In this document: positions 8,534 to 15,765 of the stretch, piece after piece
Numbering within the stretch: the stretch's first letter is position 1
Layout of the letters: each line of letters begins with the position of its first letter
DNA from: Streptomyces sp. NBC_00510
GTDB taxonomy: Bacteria; Actinomycetota; Actinomycetes; Streptomycetales; Streptomycetaceae
Length of the DNA: 64,000 bases
Direction: 5' to 3'
Assembly: GCA_036013505.1 (NCBI GenBank)
Contig: CP107851.1
Span: 6,718,501-6,782,500, forward strand
The notes under the pieces: model-generated
Told to the model about the DNA's origin: nothing
Seen by the model: the letters and a program-made list of their open reading frames with translations, nothing else
The model's database searches: none
Made by a program: the position numbers and the translations under genes

Positions 8534-9078
8534 CAGTACCCGTCTGACCCGTTCTCGGAGGAGGCGCTCTTCGGCTGCGCGGGCGCCCCGGCCTTCTCGC
8601 CGTCCGGGGTGGCCGCGTACCAGGTGCGGTTAGCGCCCTGGCCCTTGGTGTCGCCCGGGTTCTTGTCGCCCGCGAAGTGGTAGAGCGGCATTCCGTTGAG
8701 CGTGAGCTGCATCGTGCCGTCGGGGCGCTTCACGCTGCCGACCAGGTTCTGGTCCACGCCCTGCACCTGGGTGTCCGAGACCGCGGCGGCCGGCTGCCAC
8801 TGGGTCGCGCACTCGCCGGTGCAGGTCGAGGTCGGCGGGTTGGGCTTGTCCTGCTCGAAGCGGTACAGCACCCAGCCCTTCTCGTCGGTGACCAGCTTGC
8901 CGAGCTGGGCGTTGTCGACGGTCCGGAGGCCGGGCGCCGGTGCGGGCTGCGACGCCTGGATCGCGCCCACCGGGGGACTGGCATTGTCGACGCCCGCGTT
9001 GCAGGCGGTGGCGACGATCAGCGCGGCGGAGGCGAATGCCCCCGCCCCCACTGATCGGCGCAACTTCGGAACGTTCAT
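8533..9078 (-). CDS. Secreted lipoprotein with duplicated Lipoprotein_15-type repeats
   Basis: About 181 residues from the ATG at 9078 (MNVPKLRRSVG). The signal peptide ends in a lipobox-like LIVATACNAG with Cys at about residue 26. Two copies of a short repeat follow: LVTDEKGWVLYRFEQDKPNPP with STCTGECATQWQP, and LTLNGMPLYHFAGDKNPGD. This matches the 'secreted repeat of unknown function' lipoproteins. The tail is Ser/Gly rich. It is first in the operon before sigma and anti-sigma, suggesting that it is a target or sensor of that system. No enzymatic role is assigned. Confidence 0.85.
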   Translation of the reverse strand: MNVPKLRRSVGAGAFASAALIVATACNAGVDNASPPVGAIQASQPAPAPGLRTVDNAQLGKLVTDEKGWVLYRFEQDKPNPPTSTCTGECATQWQPAAAVSDTQVQGVDQNLVGSVKRPDGTMQLTLNGMPLYHFAGDKNPGDTKGQGANRTWYAATPDGEKAGAPAQPKSASSENGSDGY

Positions 9079-9180
9079 GCCACGGCCCCCGGCACTGTCT
9101 CGTCGGTGCTCCGCCCCTGGTGGGCGGTTGCCCACTCATACGGGGGTGAGGGCCGGTGTACTCAACGTCCCCAGAAAAAA

Positions 9181-9215
9181 CTTCCGCCCCGGGGAGGGGG
9201 TGCCCGGGGCGGAAG
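9181..9215 (-). terminator. Intrinsic terminator of panB
   Basis: A perfect 13-bp G/C stem (cttccgccccggg 9181-9193; partner 9203-9215) with a 9-base loop. It is followed directly on the minus strand by TTTTTT (9175-9180 region). This is a classical rho-independent terminator, 66 bp past the panB stop, and one of the few in the window with a true U-run. Confidence 0.88.
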
Positions 9216-9280
9216 CCGGCGGTGGGTCGCACCGCCTCAGGGGGAAGTCGCGCGTGGCGCCGCGACAGGTCGTCGGAGGG

Positions 9281-10162
9281 TCAGTGGAAGCTGTGCTCCG
9301 GGGCCGGGTAGGCACCGCCCACGACGTCCTCGGCGAAGGCCTTGGCCGCACCGCCGAGGGTCTCGCGCAGCGCCGCGTACTGCTTGACGAAGCGCGGCAC
9401 CCGGCCGCCGGTCATCCCGGCGAAGTCCGTCCAGACCAGCACCTGGGCGTCGCACTCCACGCCCGCGCCGATGCCAACCGTCGGGATGTGCAGGATCCGG
9501 GTGACCTCCGCGGCCAGCTCGGCCGGGACCAGCTCCAGCACGACGGCGAAGGCGCCGGCGTTCTGCACGGCCTTGGCGTCGCGCAGCAGCTGCTGGGCGG
9601 CCTCCTCGCCGCGGCCCTGGACCGGGTAGCCGCCGAAGGCGTTGACCGACTGCGGGGTGAGGCCGATGTGGGCCATCACGGGGATGCCGGCCTGGACGAG
9701 CAGGTCGATCTGCTGGGCGGAGCGCTCACCGCCCTCCAGCTTCACGGCGCCCACCCCGGCCTCCTTGACCAGCCGGGTCGCGCTGCGCAGCGCCTGCGTC
9801 GGACCCTCCTGGTAGGAGCCGAACGGCAGGTCGCCGATGACCATCGCGCGCTTGGTGCCGCGCACCACGGCGGCGGACAGCATCGTCATCTCGTCCAGCG
9901 TGACCGGGACGGTGCTCTCGTAGCCGAGGTGACAGTTGCCCATCGAGTCGCCGACCAGCAGCACGGGGATGCCGGCCTCGTCGAAGACCGAGGCGGTCAT
10001 GGCGTCGTAGGCGGTGAGCATGGGCCACTTCTCGCCGCGCTCCTTGGCGGCGGCGATGTCCCGGACGGTGATCCGCCGTGTCCCCTTGCCGCCGTACAGC
10101 GCCTTGCTGCTGTCGGGAGCGGGCTGGGCGGGCGTCTGGGCAGCCGGAACGGCATGCGTCAT
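9281..10162 (-). CDS. panB: 3-methyl-2-oxobutanoate hydroxymethyltransferase (ketopantoate synthase)
   Basis: First step of pantothenate/CoA synthesis: transfers a hydroxymethyl group from 5,10-methylene-THF to alpha-ketoisovalerate. The 293 residues show the PanB hallmarks LTAYDAMTAS, LLVGDSMGNCHLGYEST (metal-binding), GDLPFGSYQ, KLEGG, MAHIGLTPQSVN, GIGAGVECDAQVLVWTD and PRFVKQYA. The ATG at 10162 is chosen because GGAG lies about 8 bases upstream; further in-frame ATGs at 10183 and 10264 lack this. The N-terminal 25 residues (Ala/Pro/Gln rich) are a non-conserved extension. It is monocistronic with its own terminator. Confidence 0.95.
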   Translation of the reverse strand: MTHAVPAAQTPAQPAPDSSKALYGGKGTRRITVRDIAAAKERGEKWPMLTAYDAMTASVFDEAGIPVLLVGDSMGNCHLGYESTVPVTLDEMTMLSAAVVRGTKRAMVIGDLPFGSYQEGPTQALRSATRLVKEAGVGAVKLEGGERSAQQIDLLVQAGIPVMAHIGLTPQSVNAFGGYPVQGRGEEAAQQLLRDAKAVQNAGAFAVVLELVPAELAAEVTRILHIPTVGIGAGVECDAQVLVWTDFAGMTGGRVPRFVKQYAALRETLGGAAKAFAEDVVGGAYPAPEHSFH

Positions 10163-10288
10163 TGCAACTGCTCCTTGTGTCATCTCGAGGCGCCCTGACG
10201 GCGTCCCCGGACCGATTCCATGCTGACACGCGCCGCCGTCCGCGCAAAGGGGGGCGTCCGTCACTCCCCCTTTTGCCGAGGTTTTACA

Positions 10289-10307
10289 ATACGAGACGGT
10301 CCCGTAT
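10289..10307. promoter_or_regulatory. Palindromic TetR-type operator upstream of the DHA2 exporter
   Basis: Sequence atacgagacggtcccgtat is a 19-bp palindrome centred on 10298 with 8 of 9 pairs matching. It sits 26 bp before the exporter ATG and overlaps a possible -10 (tacaat, 10285-10290). The TetR gene at 11934 is the last gene of the same operon, so autoregulated repression of exporter plus repressor is the natural reading (inferred). Confidence 0.7.
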
Positions 10308-10332
10308 CGGAAATGAGGTCTACGTTAACGGC

Positions 10333-11937
10333 ATGCCCGCCGACACAGCCCAGCCGCAGAGCCCCAGCGTCCCGGAGGCGGTCCACCGCCGCCGCTGGGG
10401 GATCCTGACCGTCCTGCTGTTCAGCCTCCTCGTGGTGGTCCTGGACAACTCGATCCTCAACGTCGCGATGAAGACCATCGCCGAGCCCGCCCCGACCGGC
10501 CTGGGCGCCACCCAGAGCCAGCTGGAGTGGGCGATCAACTCCTACACGCTGGTCTTCGCCGGTCTGCTGTTCACCGCGGGCCTGCTCGGCGACCGCCTCG
10601 GCCGCAAGAAGGTGCTCCTCTTCGGCATGGCCGTCTTCGGCGTCGGATCGGTGCTCTCGGCCTTCGCCGGCTCCTCCGGCGAGCTGATCACCTTCCGCGC
10701 GGTCATGGGCTTCGGCGGCGCCTTCGTGATGCCCGCGACGCTCGCCATCATCATCAACGTCTTCGAGCGCGAGGAGCAGCCCAAGGCGATCGGCATCTGG
10801 ACCGGTGCGGTGGGCCTGGCGATAGCCATCGGCCCGGTCACCGGCGGGCTGCTCCTCGATCACTTCTGGTGGGGCTCGGTCTTCCTGGTGAACGTGCCGA
10901 TCATCGCCGTCGCCCTGGTCGCGATGGTGCTCATCGTCCCCGACTCCCGCGACCCACGGCCGGGCCGGCTCGACCCCGTCGGCGTGCTGCTGTCGATCGT
11001 CGGCCTGGTGCTGCTGGTGTACGGCATCATCAAGGGCGGCCAGCTCGCGGACTTCACCGCCCCCACGGCCCTGACGGCCATCATCGGCGGCCTCGTGGTG
11101 CTCGGCGCCTTCGTCTGGCACGAGGCCCGCAGCAGCCACCCCGCCTTCGACGTCTCCTACTTCCGCAACCCGACCTTCTCGGCCTCGGTCTCCGCGATCG
11201 GCCTGGTCTTCTTCGCGCTCATGGGCGTGACCTTCTTCATGGTCTTCTACACCCAGAGCGTGCGCGGCTACAGCGCCCTGGACTCCGGCCTGCTGCTGCT
11301 CCCGCTCGCCGTCGCCCAGCTCGTCTTCGCGCCCCGTGCCCGGCTGGTCGTCGACAGGATCGGCGCCCGCCTCACCTGCGCCGCCGGGCTCGCGCTGATA
11401 GCGCTCAGCTTCCTCGGCTTCCAGCTGCTCGACGCCGACACCCCGATCTGGCAGCTGGAGGTGCTGTTCTTCCTCATGGGCACGGCCATGGCCCACGTGA
11501 TGCCGCCCGCGACCGTCGCCATCATGTCCTCCCTGCCGCGTGAGAAGGCCGGCTCCGGCTCCGCCGTCAACAACACCTTCCGGCAGGTCGGCGGCGCGCT
11601 CGGCGTTGCGGTGCTGGGCTCGCTGATGTCGACGGTCTACCGTGACGGCATCGCGGACCACCTGACCGGCCTCCCCGCCGACGTGCAGCACCGGGCCGGC
11701 GAGTCCATCGAGGCCACGCGCGCCGTGGCCGAGGGCATGGGTCCCGCGGGCAAGGCGCTGCTCGCCCCGGCCACGGACGCCTTCCTCGACGCCATGCACG
11801 TCACCGCCTACGTCGCCAGCGGTGTCGCGCTGCTCGGCATGCTCGTCGTCGTGGTCTTCCTGCCCGGCAAGACCGCCGGGGGGCGTCCCGCGGGCGGAGA
11901 GGAACGCGAGGTCAGCCCGGTGGGGGCGGAGCGGTGA
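10333..11937 (+). CDS. DHA2-family MFS drug exporter (14 TM)
   Basis: 534 residues with the 14-helix layout of EmrB/QacA transporters. Motif C-like segments, the A-motif GDRLGRKKVLLFG after helix 2, and LDNSILNVAMKTI in helix 1 (the DHA2 'LDxTIVNVALP' motif) are visible. It should export cationic or hydrophobic toxic compounds using proton motive force. The ATG at 10333 (MPADTAQPQSPSV) is chosen; the open frame upstream crosses the operator and is not coding. The 3' end overlaps the TetR gene by 4 bp. Confidence 0.9.
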   Translation: MPADTAQPQSPSVPEAVHRRRWGILTVLLFSLLVVVLDNSILNVAMKTIAEPAPTGLGATQSQLEWAINSYTLVFAGLLFTAGLLGDRLGRKKVLLFGMAVFGVGSVLSAFAGSSGELITFRAVMGFGGAFVMPATLAIIINVFEREEQPKAIGIWTGAVGLAIAIGPVTGGLLLDHFWWGSVFLVNVPIIAVALVAMVLIVPDSRDPRPGRLDPVGVLLSIVGLVLLVYGIIKGGQLADFTAPTALTAIIGGLVVLGAFVWHEARSSHPAFDVSYFRNPTFSASVSAIGLVFFALMGVTFFMVFYTQSVRGYSALDSGLLLLPLAVAQLVFAPRARLVVDRIGARLTCAAGLALIALSFLGFQLLDADTPIWQLEVLFFLMGTAMAHVMPPATVAIMSSLPREKAGSGSAVNNTFRQVGGALGVAVLGSLMSTVYRDGIADHLTGLPADVQHRAGESIEATRAVAEGMGPAGKALLAPATDAFLDAMHVTAYVASGVALLGMLVVVVFLPGKTAGGRPAGGEEREVSPVGAER

Positions 11938-12578
11938 CCGGCACCCGGACGGCGACGGAACCCGACGGCGACACGGTCCCCGGGCCCGCCGGGCGCCTCC
12001 CGCGCGGCCGTCCGCGCAGCGCCGCCGCCGACACCGCGATCATCGAGGCCGTCCTCAGCCTGCTGGAGGAGGGCGCCACGATCGGGGAGCTGTCGATGGA
12101 GCGCATCGCCCGCGCCGCCGGCGTCGGCAAGGCCACCGTCTACCGGCGCTGGGCGGGCAAGAACGCGCTGATGCTCGACGTCATGAAGTCCGTCGACGAG
12201 CAGACCCCGCGGCTCGCAGGCCGCTCGGTCCGCGACGACCTGGTCACCTGCGTCGAATTCATACGGCGCAGGGCCCTGGTCAAGCGCTCCTCCGCCCTGC
12301 TGCGCAACGTCCTCGCCCAGGCCCAGAACGAGCCGGAGCTGTGGGCCGCCTACCACGACACCGTCATCGCGGCCCGGCGCGCCCAGGTCCGCGAGGTCCT
12401 GGGCCGGGGCATCCGCAGCGGCGAACTCCGCGACGACATCGACCCGGAACTCCTCGGGGACCTCTTCATCGGCCCCATGCTGTCGCGTTCGATGCTGCGG
12501 CCGGACGCGGCACTGCCGGAGGGGCTGTCGGAGCTGATCGTCGACTCGGTGCTGCAGGGCGTCCGCGCCGGGTGCTGA
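11934..12578 (+). CDS. TetR-family transcriptional regulator
   Basis: 214 residues. N-terminal helix-turn-helix at about 50-82 (GELSMERIARAAGVGKATVYRRWAGKNALM), followed by a helical ligand/dimer domain ending LIVDSVLQGVRAGC. The GTG start at 11934 overlaps the exporter stop (GTGA), so it is co-translated with the DHA2 exporter. It most likely represses the operon through the palindrome at 10289-10307 and is released by an exporter substrate. The ligand is unknown. Confidence 0.92.
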   Translation: MTGTRTATEPDGDTVPGPAGRLPRGRPRSAAADTAIIEAVLSLLEEGATIGELSMERIARAAGVGKATVYRRWAGKNALMLDVMKSVDEQTPRLAGRSVRDDLVTCVEFIRRRALVKRSSALLRNVLAQAQNEPELWAAYHDTVIAARRAQVREVLGRGIRSGELRDDIDPELLGDLFIGPMLSRSMLRPDAALPEGLSELIVDSVLQGVRAGC

Positions 12579-12732
12579 ACGCCTGGGGGAACAAGGCGGA
12601 ATGTCCTGGTTCTGTCACAGGGTGCCCTTTCGCCGGGCGGCGGGGGAACCTGTCGCCCGGCGAGTCCCGTCCTCCGGGCGTCGATCGCCTATGGTCGACT
12701 GAGCACCTGGCAAGACAGTGAGGACTCCCCCC

Positions 12733-13767
12733 ATGGCTCAGGCGTACGACGCGGACGTGACCACCGACGGCGGTACCAGGCCGCAGGGTTCGGGTGCGAA
12801 CGGACGTTTCGGACGCTTCCGGCGGTTCTGGTCCTTCGGCGACGGCATGTGGCGGCGGGGGATCGTCACAGCCGTACTGGCCCTCGCCGTCGCCGTGGTG
12901 ATGGCCTTTCACGGCGCGGTGCCCAACCGGATCGGCAACCTGGGCAGCCTGCTGGAGACCTTCCTGCCCTGGCTCGGGCTCGCGCTCCCGGTGCTGCTGG
13001 TGGTCGGCGTGCTGCGGCGCTCGGCGACCGCGCTGATCGCCGTCCTGCTGCCGATCGTGGTGTGGCTGCACTTCTTCGGCGGGCTCCTCACGGACAAGGA
13101 CGCCGGTGGGGGCGACCTCACCGTGCTGACCCACAACGTCAACGCCGACAACCCCGACCCCGCCCGCACCGCGCAGGACCTCATCGGCTCCGGTGCCGAC
13201 CTCGTCGCGCTGGAGGAGATCCCCGCCGGGAAGGTCTCCGTCTACGAGTCCGGGCTCAAGGCCCGCTACCCGTACAGCGCCGTGCTGGGCACCGTCGGGC
13301 TGTGGAGCAGGTACCCGCTCAGCCAGGTGCGGCCGGTGGACATCCGGCTCGGCTGGACCCGCGCCCTGCGCGCCACCGCCACGACTCCGCACGGGAAGGT
13401 CGCGGTCTACGTCGCGCACCTGCCCTCGGTGCGGGTCAAGTTCAACGCGGGCTTCACCGCCGGCGAGCGCGACCGCAGCGCCGACGCGCTCGGCGAGGCC
13501 GTCGCGGACGAGAAGCTGCCCGACGTCATCCTCATGGGCGACCTCAACGGCACGATGAACGACCGCGCGCTCGCCAACATCACCTCGCAGATGCGGTCCA
13601 CGCAGGGCGCCGCGGGCGACGGCTTCGGCTTCAGCTGGCCGGCCGGGTTCCCGACCGCCCGCATCGACCAGATCCTCGTCAGGGGGGCGGAGCCGACCGC
13701 CTCCTGGGTGCTGCCCGCGACGGGCAGCGACCACCGGCCGGTGGCGGCGAAGGTAGCACTCCCGTAA
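12733..13767 (+). CDS. Membrane-anchored endonuclease/exonuclease/phosphatase (EEP) family protein
   Basis: 344 residues. An N-terminal cytoplasmic tail is followed by three hydrophobic segments at about 37-110 (GIVTAVLALAVAVVMAF; FLPWLGLALPVLLVVGV; LIAVLLPIVVWLHFFGG), then an extracytoplasmic EEP fold. Its catalytic motifs are LTHNVNADN, DLVALEEI, LMGDLNGT and GSDHRPV, in the order of the DNase I/phosphatase superfamily. The ATG at 12733 has AGGA about 9 bases upstream (gtgaggactccccccATG). The substrate could be nucleic acid or a phosphodiester lipid head group; sequence alone does not say. It is single, with about 154 bp of upstream intergenic DNA. Confidence 0.85.
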   Translation: MAQAYDADVTTDGGTRPQGSGANGRFGRFRRFWSFGDGMWRRGIVTAVLALAVAVVMAFHGAVPNRIGNLGSLLETFLPWLGLALPVLLVVGVLRRSATALIAVLLPIVVWLHFFGGLLTDKDAGGGDLTVLTHNVNADNPDPARTAQDLIGSGADLVALEEIPAGKVSVYESGLKARYPYSAVLGTVGLWSRYPLSQVRPVDIRLGWTRALRATATTPHGKVAVYVAHLPSVRVKFNAGFTAGERDRSADALGEAVADEKLPDVILMGDLNGTMNDRALANITSQMRSTQGAAGDGFGFSWPAGFPTARIDQILVRGAEPTASWVLPATGSDHRPVAAKVALP

Positions 13768-13813
13768 CGAGTTCTTCGCCCACGGGAAGAACGGGCCGGG
13801 CAGACTTTGTTCC

Positions 13814-13833
13814 GCAGTTAAACTAATAACTGC
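13814..13833. promoter_or_regulatory. 20-bp palindrome upstream of the DHA1 exporter
   Basis: gcagttaaactaataactgc has 7-bp perfect outer arms (GCAGTTA/TAACTGC) around an A/T-rich centre, 28 bp before the exporter ATG. A/T-rich palindromes like this are typical MarR or TetR operators. No regulator gene is adjacent, so the partner protein is unknown. Confidence 0.55.
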
Positions 13834-13861
13834 TCCCGACCCTGCCCCGGAAAGGCCTGTC

Positions 13862-15076
13862 ATGCCTCTCGCCCTGCTCGCACTGGCGATCAGCGCATTC
13901 GGCATCGGTACGACGGAGTTCGTGATCATGGGCCTGCTGCCCGACGTCGCGGACGACCTGCACACCTCCATCCCGACCGCCGGCTACCTCGTCTCCGGCT
14001 ACGCCCTCGGCGTCGTCATCGGCGCCCCGCTCCTCGCCGCGGTCACCACGCGGATGCCGCGCAAGGCCCTGCTCCTGTCCCTCATGGCCCTGTTCACCGT
14101 CGGCAACACGCTCTCCGCCCTCGCCCCGAGCTTCGGCTGGCTGCTGGCCGGGCGCGTGCTGTCCGGACTCCCGCACGGCGCCTTCTTCGGCGTCGGCGCG
14201 GTCGTGGCCGCGGGCATGGTCGACCCCGCGCGCAAGGCCCGCGCCGTCTCCCTGATGATCGCCGGGCTCACCGTCGCGAACATCGTGGGCGTCCCCGCCG
14301 CCACCCTCCTCGGCCAGCACCTCGGCTGGCGCGCCACCTTCCTCGCCGTCGGCGTCATCGGCCTCGTCGCCATCGCCGGCATCGCCCAGCTCGTGCCCCG
14401 CATCCCCCTCGCCCCGGGCGGCGGACTGCGCCGGGAACTGTCGGCCTTCCGCAGCGGGCAGGTCTGGCTGGCGCTGGGCACCACGATCTTCGGCTTCGCC
14501 GCGGTCTTCGCGGTCTACAGCTACGTCACGCCGATGCTCACGCAGGTCGCCGGGTTCGGGGAGAGCAGCGTCACGCTGGTGCTCGCCCTTTTCGGCGTCG
14601 GCGCGACGATCGGCAACCTCCTCGGCGCCCGCCTCGCCGACCGCGCCCTGCGCCCCGCGCTGCTCGGCGGGCTCGGCGCGCTCGCGGTCGTCCTCCTGCT
14701 GTTCACGGTCACCGCGCACGCCCGGTGGAGCGCGGCGCTCACGGTCGTCCTGCTCGGGATCGCGGCGTTCGCGACGGGGTCGCCCATGATGATGCTCGTC
14801 ATGGAGAAGGCCCGGCACGCCCCCGCGCTGGCCTCCTCCGCGAACCAGGCCGCGTTCAACCTGGCCAACGCGGGCGGTGCCTGGCTCGGCGGGGTCGTCC
14901 TCGCGCACGGCCTCGGCTACACCGCCCCGGCGGTGGCGGGCGCGGTGCTGGCGGTCACGGGGCTGGCGATCGCCACGGTCGCGGGCCTGTGGGAGCGGCG
15001 CGCGGACGCGGGGTCCTCTTTGTCCCGGGTCGTCGTGTCCGGGCAGCCGTCCGCGGTGCGGGAGCGCGTGCGCTGA
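13862..15076 (+). CDS. DHA1-family MFS exporter (AraJ/PbuE/Cmx-like, 12 TM)
   Basis: 404 residues with 12 hydrophobic helices. The start MPLALLALAISAFGIGTTEFVIMGLLPDV is the signature of the AraJ/PbuE/chloramphenicol-efflux group, with TEF in helix 1. After helix 2 the usual RxxRR loop is reduced to TTRMPRKALL. LSGLPHGAFFGVGAVVA is the helix 4 motif. Export of a drug, sugar or purine derivative is likely; the substrate cannot be fixed. The ATG at 13862 follows the short leader carrying the palindrome at 13814-13833. Confidence 0.88.
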   Translation: MPLALLALAISAFGIGTTEFVIMGLLPDVADDLHTSIPTAGYLVSGYALGVVIGAPLLAAVTTRMPRKALLLSLMALFTVGNTLSALAPSFGWLLAGRVLSGLPHGAFFGVGAVVAAGMVDPARKARAVSLMIAGLTVANIVGVPAATLLGQHLGWRATFLAVGVIGLVAIAGIAQLVPRIPLAPGGGLRRELSAFRSGQVWLALGTTIFGFAAVFAVYSYVTPMLTQVAGFGESSVTLVLALFGVGATIGNLLGARLADRALRPALLGGLGALAVVLLLFTVTAHARWSAALTVVLLGIAAFATGSPMMMLVMEKARHAPALASSANQAAFNLANAGGAWLGGVVLAHGLGYTAPAVAGAVLAVTGLAIATVAGLWERRADAGSSLSRVVVSGQPSAVRERVR

Positions 15077-15226
15077 CCCTGGCCCGGGGTGCCCCTTGCG
15101 GCCCGTTGTTGTGTGCGGGTTGTTTGCGCCTGCGGCGGGCGGTTTCCCCGCCGCCCTCCCGATTGCCCGGCGCGGTCAGTGACCGCCTCGCGCGGTCGTT
15201 GTGGGTCGGTGCCGCGCCGGCGTACG

Positions 15227-15255
15227 CCCCCAGCCTTCGGCCGGGGGGACCCCCA
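15227..15255 (+). repeat. 29-bp Streptomyces intergenic repeat, copy 1
   Basis: A 29-bp unit with core cccagccttcggccgggg followed by gggaccccca. This core is widespread in Streptomyces intergenic DNA. It is identical to copies at 15309 and (inverted) 15617. Confidence 0.8.
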
Positions 15256-15308
15256 CAGCGCTCGCGGTTTACCTCTGCAGTATTCGGCGCCGGGTTCGCC
15301 GCTCGTCT

Positions 15309-15337
15309 CCCCCAGCCTTCGGCCGGGGGGACCCCCA
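15309..15337 (+). repeat. 29-bp Streptomyces intergenic repeat, copy 2
   Basis: Same 29-bp unit as 15227-15255, same orientation, 82 bp further on. It lies in the left arm of the large inverted repeat. Confidence 0.8.
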
Positions 15338-15380
15338 TGGGGGCACCCCCCCACACCCCCTCCTGCCGTGTAGGCGACTA

Positions 15381-15448
15381 ACGGCCGGTGGGGGTTCAGA
15401 AAGGCACCTGCGGCAACCCCGGACCGCTTTCCAACCCCCACCGGCCGT
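15381..15448. terminator. Bidirectional terminator at the centre of the inverted repeat
   Basis: acggccggtgggggtt (15381-15396) pairs perfectly with 15433-15448; just inside it, cagaaagg and gctttcc extend the pairing imperfectly. Placed between two convergent genes, it would form on transcripts from both strands. Confidence 0.65.
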
Positions 15449-15616
15449 CATGCGCCCCAACCCGCGGGAGGGGGTGTGGCGGGGTGCGCCCGGAAGCGAC
15501 GAGCGGCGAACCCGGTACGCAACGACGTGGACGCAAACCGCGAGCGCTGAGGACGTGCGCCGGCGCGGCACCGACCCCACCCCAACGGAGCGCAGGCCCG
15601 CACTGACCGCGCCGGA

Positions 15617-15645
15617 TGGGGGTCCCCCCGGCCGAAGGCTGGGGG
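15617..15645 (-). repeat. 29-bp Streptomyces intergenic repeat, copy 3 (inverted)
   Basis: Reverse-complement copy of the 29-bp unit at 15227 and 15309, in the right arm of the large inverted repeat. Confidence 0.8.
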
Positions 15646-15765
15646 AGGGCGGGAGGGCGGGGGATGCCCGCCGCAGGCGCAACGCACCCGCGCACAAACA
15701 ACCGGGCAGCCCGGCGCAGCCGCCCGCACACAACGACGGGCCGCAACCACAACCCCCGGCACTCG

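Larger units (their letters stand above)
15077..15765. repeat. Giant imperfect inverted repeat filling the intergenic region
   Basis: No gene. The left half (from about 15097) and the right half (to about 15763) are mutual inverted copies with indels. Matching blocks include tgcggcccgttgttgtgtgc, ttgcgcctgcggcgggc, ggcgcggtcagtg, agcgctcgcggttt and ccgggttcgccgctcgtc, each found inverted on the other side in mirror order. The centre is a 16-bp perfect stem (15381-15396 with 15433-15448). Several translations of this region look open but are only GC artefacts. It separates the convergent DHA1 exporter and nadE genes. Confidence 0.8.
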
